Part shown: positions 1-8,327 of the stretch, piece by piece
Layout of the letters: each line of letters starts with the position of its first letter
Numbering within the stretch: position 1 is the stretch's first letter
Source: Streptomyces lydicus
GTDB lineage: Bacteria; Actinomycetota; Actinomycetes; Streptomycetales; Streptomycetaceae
Assembly: GCF_000717345.1 (NCBI RefSeq)
Contig: NZ_JNZA01000014.1
Coordinates: forward strand, 124,001-188,000
Direction of reading: 5' to 3'
Length of the DNA stretch: 64,000 bases
Made by a program: the position numbers and the translations under genes
Notes under the pieces: generated by a model
Seen by the model: only the letters and a program-made list of their open reading frames with translations
The model's database searches: none
What the model was told of the DNA's origin: nothing

Positions 1-707
1 GCTGGGCCAATCTCTTCCTGGGCGTCTTCAACCTGCTGCCCGCGGTGCCGCTCGACGGCGGACGGGTGGTGCAGGCGGTGCTGTGGTGGCGCACCAAGGA
101 CCGCGACCGCGCCGACCTGGCGGCCTCCCGCGGCGGGCAGATCATGGGCGTCCTGCTCGTGGCGGCCGGCTGGATCTCCGTACTGCGCGGGGCGCCGGGC
201 GGGCTGTGGATCGTCTTCGTCGGCCTGTTCATCATGGTCGTCGCCGGGGCGGAGCGGCGCCGTGCCGCGCTGCACACGTCGCTGCGCGGCGTACGGGTCG
301 CCGACGCCATGTCCAGCCCCGTCGTCACCGGCGCCGACTGGCTGACCGTGCGGCGCTTCATCGACGAGGTGGCGGTGCCCGCCCACCACTCCGCCCTGCC
401 GCTGCTCGACTTCGAGGGCCGCCCCAGCGGCCTCGTGCAACTCCAGCGGCTCGCCTCCGTGCCGCCCCCGAGCCGGGAGACGGCCCGGGTGCGAGAGGTG
501 GCGACCCCGCTGTCCCAGTGCGCCGTCGCCGCGCCGGACGACCTGCTGAGCGACGCCGTCGACCGCTTCACCCTGCGTACCGGGCCCCGGCTGCTGGTCC
601 TGGACGCGGGCCGGCTGGTCGGCATCGTCACGGGCAAGGACGTGACCCGGCTGATGCAGCGGCGCACCCTGAGCGCCCGGGAGAACGGCGACCGGGCGGA
701 CGACTGA
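1..707 (+). CDS. Site-2 protease-like M50 metalloprotease with CBS domains (5' end outside window)
   Basis: The reading frame is open from base 3, so the N-terminal part with the HExxH motif lies outside the window. The visible 234 residues start with a membrane segment carrying NLLPAVPLDGGR, the second metal-ligand motif (LDGGR) of family M50 intramembrane proteases. Two more hydrophobic segments follow at about residues 45-80. The C-terminal half has two CBS-type repeats, from about residue 98 (VRVADAMSSP) and from about residue 163 (VREVATPLSQ, ending GRLVGIVTGKDV). Such CBS-fused M50 proteins are common in actinobacteria and are thought to cleave membrane substrates under control of a ligand bound by the CBS pair; the substrate cannot be told here. 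The PP2C gene starts 19 bp downstream, so co-transcription is likely. Confidence 0.88.
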   Translation, partial: WANLFLGVFNLLPAVPLDGGRVVQAVLWWRTKDRDRADLAASRGGQIMGVLLVAAGWISVLRGAPGGLWIVFVGLFIMVVAGAERRRAALHTSLRGVRVADAMSSPVVTGADWLTVRRFIDEVAVPAHHSALPLLDFEGRPSGLVQLQRLASVPPPSRETARVREVATPLSQCAVAAPDDLLSDAVDRFTLRTGPRLLVLDAGRLVGIVTGKDVTRLMQRRTLSARENGDRADD

Positions 708-726
708 GAGAGAGGCGGAACCCGCC

Positions 727-1467
727 ATGCCGTACGTCACCGTGACCGCCCTCAGCCACCCCGGCCTGATCCGGGACCACAACGAGGACAGCCTGGTGGC
801 CGGCCCGTGGACGCTGTGCGCGACCGTGACCGAGAATCCGCAGACGCTGGTGTTCCCGCGCGGCCACCCGCTCGTCGTCGCGGTCGCCGACGGCATCGGC
901 GGCCAGCCGGGCGGTGAGGTGGCCAGCGCGCTGACCGTACGGCAGCTGGCGGCGGTCGGCCCGGCGCTGGACGGCGCGCAGGCCGTCCAGGACGCCCTGA
1001 AGCTCTGCAACCAGGCGGTGTACGCGGCCGCCGACCGCGACCCGGAACTGCTCACCATGGGGACGACGGTGGCCGGCGCGGTCGTCCTGGAGGAGTCGCT
1101 GCTGGTCTTCAACGTCGGCGACAGCCGGGTCCTGGGCGTCACCGAGGACGGCCTGCGGCAGGTCAGCGTCGACGACAGCCCGCCCCTCCAGCCCGGCCGC
1201 CGCACCACCTCCCTGGTCACCCAGGCGCTCGGCGGCGCACCCGGCTTCAGCCCGATCACCCCGCACGTCAGCACGGCCCCGCTCACGCCCGGTGACCGCT
1301 ACCTCATCTGCACCGACGGCCTGACCGACCCGGTGCCGCAGGACGAGCTGGACGAGTTGCTGCGCGCCCACGAGGACGGCCGGGCCGCCTTCGAGCTGTG
1401 GCGGGCCGCCATCGAGGCGGGCGGGCCGGACAACATCACGCTGGCGCTGGTCGGCGTCGGGGACTGA
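727..1467 (+). CDS. PP2C-family Ser/Thr protein phosphatase
   Basis: This 246-residue protein carries the metal-dependent PP2C motifs in order: RDHNEDS near residue 18, VADGIGG with the metal-binding Asp near residue 55, MGTT, NVGDSR near residue 128, CTDGLTD near residue 197, and GGPDNIT close to the C-terminus. No transmembrane or accessory domain is seen, so it should be a soluble cytoplasmic phosphatase. The ATG is preceded by a purine-rich site (gagagaggcgg). It lies 63 bp before a membrane Ser/Thr kinase gene, the usual phosphatase/kinase pairing, so it probably reverses phosphorylation by that kinase. That pairing is inferred from position. Confidence 0.93.
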   Translation: MPYVTVTALSHPGLIRDHNEDSLVAGPWTLCATVTENPQTLVFPRGHPLVVAVADGIGGQPGGEVASALTVRQLAAVGPALDGAQAVQDALKLCNQAVYAAADRDPELLTMGTTVAGAVVLEESLLVFNVGDSRVLGVTEDGLRQVSVDDSPPLQPGRRTTSLVTQALGGAPGFSPITPHVSTAPLTPGDRYLICTDGLTDPVPQDELDELLRAHEDGRAAFELWRAAIEAGGPDNITLALVGVGD

Positions 1468-1530
1468 GCGGTCCCGGGCAACCGGCGCGCGCTCCAGGCC
1501 GTCTTCCGGCGTGTTGGCGTCAGACGGTCC

Positions 1531-3069
1531 GTGGAGGAACCGGTGGAGCACAGAATCCTGGGCGAACGGTACGAGCTGGTCGAGCAGCTCGGGCAGGGCG
1601 GGATGGGCACGGTCCACCGTGCCGTCGACCGCCGGCTGCGCCGCACCGTCGCGGTCAAGACGCTCTCCGCCGAGCTGGCGCTGCAGCCCGAGTTCCTCGC
1701 CCGTTTCCAGCGTGAGGCGCACGCCGCGGCGGCGCTCAACCACCCCGGGGTGGCCACCGTCCACGACGTGGGGGAGGACGCCGGCGGCGGCAGCGCCGAG
1801 CCCTACCTGGTGATGGAGTACGTGCCGGGCCGGACCCTCAGCCAGGTCCTGGCCGACGGCCTGCTGCCGGTGCCGCAGGCGGTCGACATCGCCGGCCAGG
1901 TGCTGGAGGCGCTGGAGCACAGCCACCGGCACGCCATCGTGCACCGGGACATCAAGCCGGCGAACGTGATGCTCACCGCCACCGGCCGGGTCAAGGTCGT
2001 CGACTTCGGCATCGCCAAGGCCCTCAGCGAGGTGGCCACCCGGCTGACCGGGACCGGCGTGGCGGTCGGCACCCCCGCCTATCTGGCGCCGGAGCAGATC
2101 AACGGGGCCGAGACCGACCACCGCACGGACCTGTACGCGGTGGGCTGCCTGCTCCACGAGCTGCTGACCGGGCGGCCCCCGTACACCGGGGACTCGCCGT
2201 TCTCCGTCATGCACCAGCACCTGGCCGCGGTACCGCCGCCGGCGTCCGCGCTGCGGCCGGGGCTGCCGCCGGCCGTCGACGAGGTGATCCGCCGGGCGCT
2301 GCTCAAGAACCGGGCGGACCGGTTCGCGGACGCGTCGGCGATGAAGGCGGCGCTCGACGCGGCGGCCGAGGCTCCGGCCGCCCCCGTACGGACGCCCACC
2401 GCGCTCGATCCCCGGGCCGGCGCGGCCGCCGCCGGGGTGCCGGAGCCGTCCCCCGCGCCGCCCCGCAGCGAGCCGGCGGCGCGGGCCGTGCGCCGGTGGC
2501 CGGCGCGGGTGGTGTTCCGGCCGACGGCCGAGGGGGCGGTCGCGCTGCTCGGTTGCGTCCTGGCGCTGGTGATCTCCCGCAGCGAGGTGATCGAGGTCGG
2601 CCGGTTCTCGCACGTCGCGCTGGGTGCCGCGGTGGCGGGAGCGGTGCTGCTGCTGTGGTCGGCGCGGCTGGCGTGCGCGGTGGTGTGGGGCCCGGTGGCG
2701 GAGGCGGTGGCCGTGTGGTCCGAGCTCTCCCGCGGCTACCTCGGCTGGGACACCCGCTATGTCGTCATCGCCCTGCTGCTGGGCGCCGTGGCCGCCCTCT
2801 GCTTCGCCGCCGGGTACCGGGACGAGCACAGCGGCGGCTTCGCCCTCGTCGCGTTCTGGTTCACCGGTCTGACCTCGGTCTGGTTCTTCCTCGACGACCT
2901 GAACAAGATAGGCGTCTTCTACGTCCTGCTGCTGGGGGTCACGCTCGCCGTCGGCGCCCAGGTCCTGAAGGCACGCACCCGGCCGCCGCGGGCCGCCGCC
3001 GCGCCGCGCGGCACGGCGGACGCCGCGCCCGCGGCCGCCGCCCGGCCCGGTGCCGCGGCCCGCGGCTGA
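1531..3069 (+). CDS. Membrane Ser/Thr protein kinase (Hanks type) with polytopic C-terminus
   Basis: The protein has 512 residues. The kinase domain spans about residues 13-275: glycine loop GQGGMG (21-26), lysine in AVKTL (K43), catalytic HRDIKPAN (D140), DFG at about 158, and GTPAYLAPEQ in the activation segment. A Pro/Ala-rich linker follows. Instead of a single membrane segment with PASTA repeats, the C-terminal 170 residues hold about five hydrophobic segments separated by short loops, so this is a PknB-like catalytic domain on a multi-pass membrane anchor. The start is a GTG; a second in-frame GTG lies four codons later. It forms a signalling cluster with the upstream phosphatase and M50 protease genes. 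The ligand and targets are unknown. Confidence 0.93.
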   Translation: MEEPVEHRILGERYELVEQLGQGGMGTVHRAVDRRLRRTVAVKTLSAELALQPEFLARFQREAHAAAALNHPGVATVHDVGEDAGGGSAEPYLVMEYVPGRTLSQVLADGLLPVPQAVDIAGQVLEALEHSHRHAIVHRDIKPANVMLTATGRVKVVDFGIAKALSEVATRLTGTGVAVGTPAYLAPEQINGAETDHRTDLYAVGCLLHELLTGRPPYTGDSPFSVMHQHLAAVPPPASALRPGLPPAVDEVIRRALLKNRADRFADASAMKAALDAAAEAPAAPVRTPTALDPRAGAAAAGVPEPSPAPPRSEPAARAVRRWPARVVFRPTAEGAVALLGCVLALVISRSEVIEVGRFSHVALGAAVAGAVLLLWSARLACAVVWGPVAEAVAVWSELSRGYLGWDTRYVVIALLLGAVAALCFAAGYRDEHSGGFALVAFWFTGLTSVWFFLDDLNKIGVFYVLLLGVTLAVGAQVLKARTRPPRAAAAPRGTADAAPAAAARPGAAARG

Positions 3070-3086
3070 TCCGCGGGCCGCACCCG

Positions 3087-3878
3087 TCATCGCACGACGA
3101 ACTGCCCGCCCGGCTCCAGCAGGTGCAGCCGGTCGGCGAGGCCCGCCCGCTCGAAGGACGCGACCAGGGTCTCGGCGCCCTGGGTGAAGTGCTTCCAGTG
3201 CTCGAAGTGCAGCGGAACCACCGCCCGGGCGCCCAGGATCCGGGCCGCCTCGGCCGCCTGGTCGCTCGGCAGCGTGAGGTAGGCGTCGCCGAGCAGCGGG
3301 GTCTGCGCGCCGCCGGCGAACAGCAGCGCCACATCGACCGTCCCGGCCCGCTCGGCGACCGTGCGCACCACGTCGAGGGAGGCGTTGTCGCCGCTGACGT
3401 AGACGGTCGGCAGCTCCTCACCGGACAGCAGGAAGCCGGTGACCTCGCCGACCAGGTGCTCGGAGCCGTCCGGGCCGTGCTGGGCGGGCACACCGGTGAT
3501 CCGCAGCGTTCTGCCGTCCGGGAGTGGCAGGGCGGTCTCCGCCCAGTTGGCCAGCGCCCTTACGGTGCCGCCGAGCCGCGCTTGGGCGGAGGCGGTGGAC
3601 AGCACCAGCGGCGCCCCGTCGAGGAAGGCCCGGCCGGCGCGGTCGAGGTTGTCCGGGTGCTGGTCGTGGGAGAGCAGCACCGCGTCGACCGGCCCGAGCG
3701 TCGCCGCGTCCAGCGCCGGACCGGCGGTCTTGACCAGGGCACGGTCGCCGATCGGGTAGTCGCCGGGCGGGTCGAAGGTGGGGTCGGTCAGCAGCCGTAC
3801 GCCGGCTGTCTCCAGGACCGCGGTGGGCCCTCCGAGATAGCGGACGGTCAGTGCGCTGACGGGGGTGGACTCGCTCAT
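3087..3878 (-). CDS. MBL-fold metallo-hydrolase
   Basis: This 263-residue protein has the metallo-beta-lactamase fold pattern. DPTFDPPG near residue 32 is followed by LSHDQHPDNLD near residue 69, a variant of the HxHxDH metal site in which Asn replaces the last His. Further ligands are likely at PAQHGPDG, VSGDNAS and PLHFEHWKHF. This resembles the UlaG/YhfI-like group of metal-dependent hydrolases, but the substrate cannot be predicted. The ATG start at 3878 gives an N-terminus that enters directly into the fold. It is convergent with the kinase gene, with only 17 bp between the stops. Confidence 0.86.
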   Translation of the reverse strand: MSESTPVSALTVRYLGGPTAVLETAGVRLLTDPTFDPPGDYPIGDRALVKTAGPALDAATLGPVDAVLLSHDQHPDNLDRAGRAFLDGAPLVLSTASAQARLGGTVRALANWAETALPLPDGRTLRITGVPAQHGPDGSEHLVGEVTGFLLSGEELPTVYVSGDNASLDVVRTVAERAGTVDVALLFAGGAQTPLLGDAYLTLPSDQAAEAARILGARAVVPLHFEHWKHFTQGAETLVASFERAGLADRLHLLEPGGQFVVR

Positions 3879-3935
3879 GGCTGCCTTTCGCGGGACCCGG
3901 CGTACATGTCAGCGTCAAGTGCCCGCGCGGACGGG

Positions 3936-5228
3936 CTATTCCCCCGGCCGGGTGCCGCTCGCCCCGGTGAGCCGGAGGGTGGCCACCGCCCCGCCGTCGG
4001 GCGCGTTCGAGAACCGCAGCGCGGCACCGAGCACCCGGGCCTGCCCGGTGGCGATCGTCAGCCCCAGTCCGTGGCCGGTCCTGCGGCCGTCGCCCGAACT
4101 GCTCTTGAAGCGCTGCGGACCCTCGTCGAGGAGGTAGCCGGGAAACCCGTCGCCGTGGTCCCGCACGGTCACCACCGGGCCGTCGACGGTCAGCACCACG
4201 GGCCGGCGGCCGTGCTTGTGGGCATTCGCGACGAGGTTGCCGAGCACCCGCTCCAGCCGGCGCTGGTCGGTCTCCACCCGGGCGTCCCGTACGACGCACA
4301 CCTCGGTCGACGTCCCCGTGGCGCGCGCCGCGCGCTCGGCCAGCGGCCCCAGTTGGTGGACGTCGAGGTCGGCCCGCTCCACCTGCGCGTCGAGCCGGGA
4401 GATCTCCAGCAGGTCCTCGGTCAGCCGGCGCATGGTCCGGATGCGTTCCTGCACCATCTCCGTCGGGCGGCCGGGCGGCAGCAGCTCGGCCGCCGCGTGC
4501 AGCCCGGTGAGCGGGGTGCGCAGCTCGTGCGACACATCGGCGGTGAAGCGCTGTTCGCTGCGCAGCTTCGCCTGGAGCGTGGCGGCCATCGCGTCGAGCG
4601 CGGCCGCCACCGCGGCCGCCTCGTCCTGGGCGTGTCCGGGGCGCCGCGCCCGGGGGTCGTTGACGCGGGCATCGAGATCGCCGGTGCTGATCCGGCGGGC
4701 CACCCGCGCGGTGTGGTGCAGCCGGCGGGTGATGCGCGAGACGGCGACCAGCCCGACGAGCACGGTCGCCCCGATCGCGGCGGCCGAGGAGCCGATGATG
4801 GCGCGGTCCAGACCCTGCGTGGCGGCGGCCCGGTCGCTGTAGTCGAGGCGTACGGCCAGCGCCCTGCCGCCGTCGACCGGCGCCACCGCCCACATCGTCG
4901 GCCGGCCCCGGTGGTCGCCGAGCTGGGTGCCGCGCTCCTTGTGGCGCGCCATCTCGCGCAGCGGGCGGGGGAGGTCCGGCGGGTCCACCGCCGCGTTGCG
5001 GCCGAGCGGCTCCCCGGCGACGTACGTGGCCACGGCGTTGTCCAGCTCGTCCAGGGCCGCGCCGCGCGCCTGGCCCTCGGTCTGCCGGCCCACCAGGACG
5101 TGCACGAGGACGCCGAGCAGCGCGGCGAGGGTGCAGCACATGACGGTGAGGAAGACGGCGAACTTCCAGTAGAGCGTGGCCGTCCAGCCGGGCAGCCGCA
5201 GCGCCGCCCGCCGCCGGGCGGCGCTCAC
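3936..5228 (-). CDS. Sensor histidine kinase (HAMP, HisKA, HATPase)
   Basis: The 430-residue protein has an N-terminal membrane segment (WKFAVFLTVMCCTLAALLG), an extracytoplasmic domain of about 110 residues, a second membrane segment, and a HAMP linker (RRISTGDLDARV). The H-box is FTADVSHELRTPL with His at about 233; the N-box is NLVANAHKHG, and DHGDGFPG and GHGLGLTI form the ATP site. The GTG start at 5228 overlaps the stop of the upstream lipoprotein gene by four bases (GTGA), so translation is coupled. No response regulator gene is adjacent on either side, which makes this an orphan kinase in this window. The lipoprotein-kinase pairing recalls CseA/CseC, but the SigE/CseB parts are absent here. 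Confidence 0.92.
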   Translation of the reverse strand: MSAARRRAALRLPGWTATLYWKFAVFLTVMCCTLAALLGVLVHVLVGRQTEGQARGAALDELDNAVATYVAGEPLGRNAAVDPPDLPRPLREMARHKERGTQLGDHRGRPTMWAVAPVDGGRALAVRLDYSDRAAATQGLDRAIIGSSAAAIGATVLVGLVAVSRITRRLHHTARVARRISTGDLDARVNDPRARRPGHAQDEAAAVAAALDAMAATLQAKLRSEQRFTADVSHELRTPLTGLHAAAELLPPGRPTEMVQERIRTMRRLTEDLLEISRLDAQVERADLDVHQLGPLAERAARATGTSTEVCVVRDARVETDQRRLERVLGNLVANAHKHGRRPVVLTVDGPVVTVRDHGDGFPGYLLDEGPQRFKSSSGDGRRTGHGLGLTIATGQARVLGAALRFSNAPDGGAVATLRLTGASGTRPGE

Positions 5229-5995
5229 GGCGTGCGCTCCGGGGCGGGCGGGGAGACCGCGGAACGGCCCGGGGAGGGTGCGGCGCCCGCGGAACGGCCC
5301 GGGGCGGGCGAGGAGACCGCCCGGTCGAACTCCATCGCCCGGATCTCCATCGTCTGCCGCTTGTCGTCCCACGAGTGGACCGTGCGCATCTCGTACCCGG
5401 GCGAGCCGGTGGGCTCCCGCATGATCAGATCGCCGTCCGCCACCTCCACCGACAACGGGGTGCCGGCGGTGTCCAGGATCCGGTTCACCACCCCGCCCCG
5501 GAGCGTGTAGGCCCACACCGCGAGGACGTGCTCGCTCCCCTCGATGCCGACGATCAGCTCGGCCTTCCCGTCGTGCGTCAGGTCCTGGTACTGGGGCGCC
5601 CGCACGGGGCAGCGCGCCGGCTCGGTGGCGCAGCGGGCGATCCTCCGCTCGGTGGCCTTGTCGAAGGCCGGCGTGTGCGCCCGGGCGTCCGAGGCGATCT
5701 GTGCCCGTACGACGGAGAGCAGGTCCACCTTGCGGATGTCCCCGGACGCCTCCCGGCGCAGCCCGGGCACCGGCGACGGCCCGTCCTGACCGCTCCGGTC
5801 CGTCGGGGGCTGCGGCGCCGGCGGCCGTTCGGGCCACAGCCGCGCCGGCGCCGAGGCGACCCGGGTCGCGCCGGCCCCCTCGGGCTGCCCGGTGTCCGAG
5901 CACCCCGCCAGCGTCGCCGTCGCACCCATCACCACAAGGGCGAGCGAAACGGTCCGCGCCGGACCGGGGACGGGCAGGGAACGGATAAGGAGCAC
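5225..5995 (-). CDS. Putative lipoprotein, translationally coupled to a histidine kinase
   Basis: The start is placed at the GTG at 5995 because the resulting N-terminus is a short Arg-containing leader plus a hydrophobic stretch ending in the lipobox LAGC, giving a 256-residue lipoprotein. An ATG at 6121 would put 42 residues before the signal and is unlikely. The mature part begins with a Pro-rich linker. Its second half contains YQDLTHDGKAELIVGIEG, which resembles an FG-GAP/VCBS-type calcium-binding blade, and then a beta-rich region with WDDKRQTMEIRAMEF. Its stop overlaps the kinase start by 4 bp, so it probably senses or modulates the signal read by that kinase at the outer face of the membrane. 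That role is inferred from gene order. Confidence 0.78.
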   Translation of the reverse strand: MLLIRSLPVPGPARTVSLALVVMGATATLAGCSDTGQPEGAGATRVASAPARLWPERPPAPQPPTDRSGQDGPSPVPGLRREASGDIRKVDLLSVVRAQIASDARAHTPAFDKATERRIARCATEPARCPVRAPQYQDLTHDGKAELIVGIEGSEHVLAVWAYTLRGGVVNRILDTAGTPLSVEVADGDLIMREPTGSPGYEMRTVHSWDDKRQTMEIRAMEFDRAVSSPAPGRSAGAAPSPGRSAVSPPAPERTP

Positions 5996-6223
5996 GGTAC
6001 GTCCAGGAGCGCGGGCCGGCAGCGGATGCGGACGATGATGCTCCCCGCCGCGTATTACAGCAATCCGGCGGTTGCGTAACAACCGCCCATAAATGGTCGA
6101 ACACCGCCACGACCCGCGCACCCCGTGGGGCCCGCCCCCACCCGGCGCAAAGAGATCACGGAGCCGGAGCCTTCGGCCACGGCCCCGGGCGACAAGGGCC
6201 GGGCCGCTCCCGCAGCACCCCGG

Positions 6224-7174
6224 TCAGCCGAGGCAGACGACCCCCAGCAGGCACAGGTGCGACGGCGAGGTCGGGTCGGCCGACGGCGACGTGGGAGCCG
6301 GCTGCTGGGTCTGCGGCTGCGTCTGAGTCGGCGTGGACGGCGTGTGGCTCACCGACGAGGAGCCCGCGTCGGACCCTCCGGCAGGAGCGGGCGTGCTCGT
6401 CCGCGGCGCCGCCGCCGGGCCGCTGCCGGCGCTGTCGGTGTGCGGGGCCGCGGCCGGTGCCGACGCGCTGTGCGGCGCCGTGCTCGGGGCCGCGGCAGGG
6501 TGGTTCGGCGCGGCGGGGGCCGCCTGCCGGCTCGTCGCGGCGGGGGCCGAGGCGGGGCTTGTGCCCTGCGGCGGCCGGCCGGCCGCCCTCGGCGGACGGC
6601 TGTCGAGGTGCCGCGAGGCCCGCGCGTCCGGCTGCTCCGACGCCGCGTCGGTGTTCTCCGTACGGGGCGTGCCCGCCAGCTCCGGGTCGGGCGATCCGGC
6701 CGCCTGCGTCTGACCCGAGGACGGCTTGTTCGGCAGCAGCGCCACGGTCAGGGCGCCACCGGCGAGCGCGAACGCCGTCGCGGCCGCGGCCCGGCGCCGG
6801 TGCTTCTTCCAGCGCGCCATCTGCCGACGCCGCGCGGCCCGGCCCTGCCCGGTGCTGGAGGAGCCGTCGAAGCCGTTCTCCGTACCGGCGTCCGCCCCTT
6901 CCGCGGCACTCTGCGCCGCGCTGCTCCCGACCGGCGCCGCGTCGAAGACATCCGGAACCTGCGGGGCACTCGGAACGTGCGGCGCGCTCGAAACGTGCGG
7001 GGCGCTCGCGGCGGTCGCCTCCGCCGGCCAGCTGTCCCACGACGGCGCCGCGGCAGCGGCCGCCGCGCCACCGCGGTGGCGGCCGGGCGGGGCTATGTCA
7101 GGGGCGTAATCGCCGCATCCCGGGCACACCAGCGCCCCGTTGAGGTTCCGGCGGCACGAGGAGCAGTAGTCCAT
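6224..7174 (-). CDS. Zinc-ribbon, Pro/Ala-rich single-pass membrane protein (SCO2400-like)
   Basis: The ATG at 7174 follows a purine-rich site (agagaaaga) and opens a Cys4 zinc ribbon, DYCSSCRRNLNGALVCPGCG (residues 2-21). Next come a low-complexity segment with AP-HV repeats, a basic stretch (ARRRQMARWKKHRRR) and one membrane segment (about residues 126-143). A long Ser/Thr/Pro/Ala-rich segment ends in the short hydrophobic tail SHLCLLGVVCLG. The total is 316 residues. The N-terminus matches my memory of the Streptomyces SCO2400-like family of unknown function. By the positive-inside rule the ribbon should be cytoplasmic and the Pro-rich segment extracellular. The gene stands alone, divergent from the ABC transporter genes. 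Confidence 0.8.
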   Translation of the reverse strand: MDYCSSCRRNLNGALVCPGCGDYAPDIAPPGRHRGGAAAAAAAPSWDSWPAEATAASAPHVSSAPHVPSAPQVPDVFDAAPVGSSAAQSAAEGADAGTENGFDGSSSTGQGRAARRRQMARWKKHRRRAAAATAFALAGGALTVALLPNKPSSGQTQAAGSPDPELAGTPRTENTDAASEQPDARASRHLDSRPPRAAGRPPQGTSPASAPAATSRQAAPAAPNHPAAAPSTAPHSASAPAAAPHTDSAGSGPAAAPRTSTPAPAGGSDAGSSSVSHTPSTPTQTQPQTQQPAPTSPSADPTSPSHLCLLGVVCLG

Positions 7175-7541
7175 CTGCGTTCTTTCTCTGCTGACTGCGC
7201 CGCCAGGGACGCCGGGATCTGGCCACGTTCGCACGCGGGATCGAGCGGCCAGCAACGCTAACGGCACCCACCGAAGGCATCGCGTAGACCTTGTGACGCT
7301 TGTGTGCAGATCCCCCACCACCCCCACACTCCCCACCCGACATGTCCCCTGAATCCAGGGATACCCCCCGTCACCACGAAGACTGCGCCCGCGGGTTTCC
7401 CCGCCCACGCGCACCGAAACGCCCCGACTACTTCCGCCCAGCGGCCCAACAGAGCGGAGAAAGGGGGGATCGGGGGACCAGAGACGAAGGATGCCCTCAC
7501 GTTCCACTGACAACACCCCTTGCCGGGGATTGGATGGGCTC
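7175..7541. other. Intergenic region between divergent genes
   Basis: No gene could be supported in these 367 bases. The stretch should hold the promoters of the zinc-ribbon gene (leftward) and the ABC transporter operon (rightward). A C-rich run lies at about 7311-7345. No clear -10/-35 pair or operator palindrome was recognised. Confidence 0.5.
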
Positions 7542-8321
7542 ATGAAGAGGACTTCTCCGCCGCCCATCGACTACCGGCCCGTGAGCGGCGAACGCATGGC
7601 CGTCCACTTACGCTCCTTACGCAAGGTGCACGGAAAGGGGCCCGGCGCGGTCACCGCCCTGCACACCATCGACCACGGCTTTACCCACGGCACGTTCACC
7701 GCCGTGATGGGTCCCTCCGGCTCGGGCAAGTCCACCTTGCTGCACTGCGCTGCGGGGCTGGAGCGGCCCACCGCAGGCGTCGTCGAGCTCGGTGGGCGGG
7801 ATCTGAGCCAACTGTCCGACCGGCAGTTGACGCTCCTGCGCCGCGACCATGTCGGCTTCGTCTTCCAGGATTTCCATCTCGTTCCGGCGCTGAGCGTCTC
7901 CGCCAACGTGGAGCTGCCACTGCGCCTGGCCGGACGCCGACCCGACACGCACTGGCGGGACGACCTGTTGACGCGGGTGGGACTCCAGGACCGTCGCCGG
8001 CACCGGCCCGGTGAGCTCTCGGGCGGTCAGCGGCAGCGCGTGGCTCTGGCCCGTGCGCTGGTCACGCGGCCCGAGGTGGTCTTCGCGGATGAGCCGACCG
8101 GCGCCCTGGACCGTGCCACCGGCCGTGAAGTGCTCGCGCTCCTGCGCGGTGCCGTCGATGACCTGGGCACCACCGTCGTCATGGTGACCCACGACCCACA
8201 GGCGGCTGCCTGGGCGGACGAGGTGCTCCTCCTGGCGGACGGACGCCTGGTCGACCGACTGGCCGCGCCCCACACCACAGCCGACACGATCGCGGCCCGC
8301 CTGGCTGACCTGGGGGTGTGA
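7542..8321 (+). CDS. ABC transporter ATP-binding protein (MacB/LolD type)
   Basis: The ATPase shows Walker A GPSGSGKST, Q-loop FVFQDFH, signature LSGGQRQRVALARAL, Walker B VVFADEPTGALD and the switch His in VMVTHD. This spacing is typical of the MacB/LolD/FtsE group that works with FtsX-like permeases, and such a permease gene starts 6 bp after the stop. Starts at 7491, 7542, 7581 (GTG) and 7596 are all in frame; 7542 is a compromise. The two leucines in AVHLRSLRK (codons at 7608 and 7617) are both TTA, the rare codon read by bldA tRNA, so translation is probably tied to development or antibiotic-phase growth. Confidence 0.92.
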   Translation: MKRTSPPPIDYRPVSGERMAVHLRSLRKVHGKGPGAVTALHTIDHGFTHGTFTAVMGPSGSGKSTLLHCAAGLERPTAGVVELGGRDLSQLSDRQLTLLRRDHVGFVFQDFHLVPALSVSANVELPLRLAGRRPDTHWRDDLLTRVGLQDRRRHRPGELSGGQRQRVALARALVTRPEVVFADEPTGALDRATGREVLALLRGAVDDLGTTVVMVTHDPQAAAWADEVLLLADGRLVDRLAAPHTTADTIAARLADLGV

Positions 8322-8327
8322 CCGACC

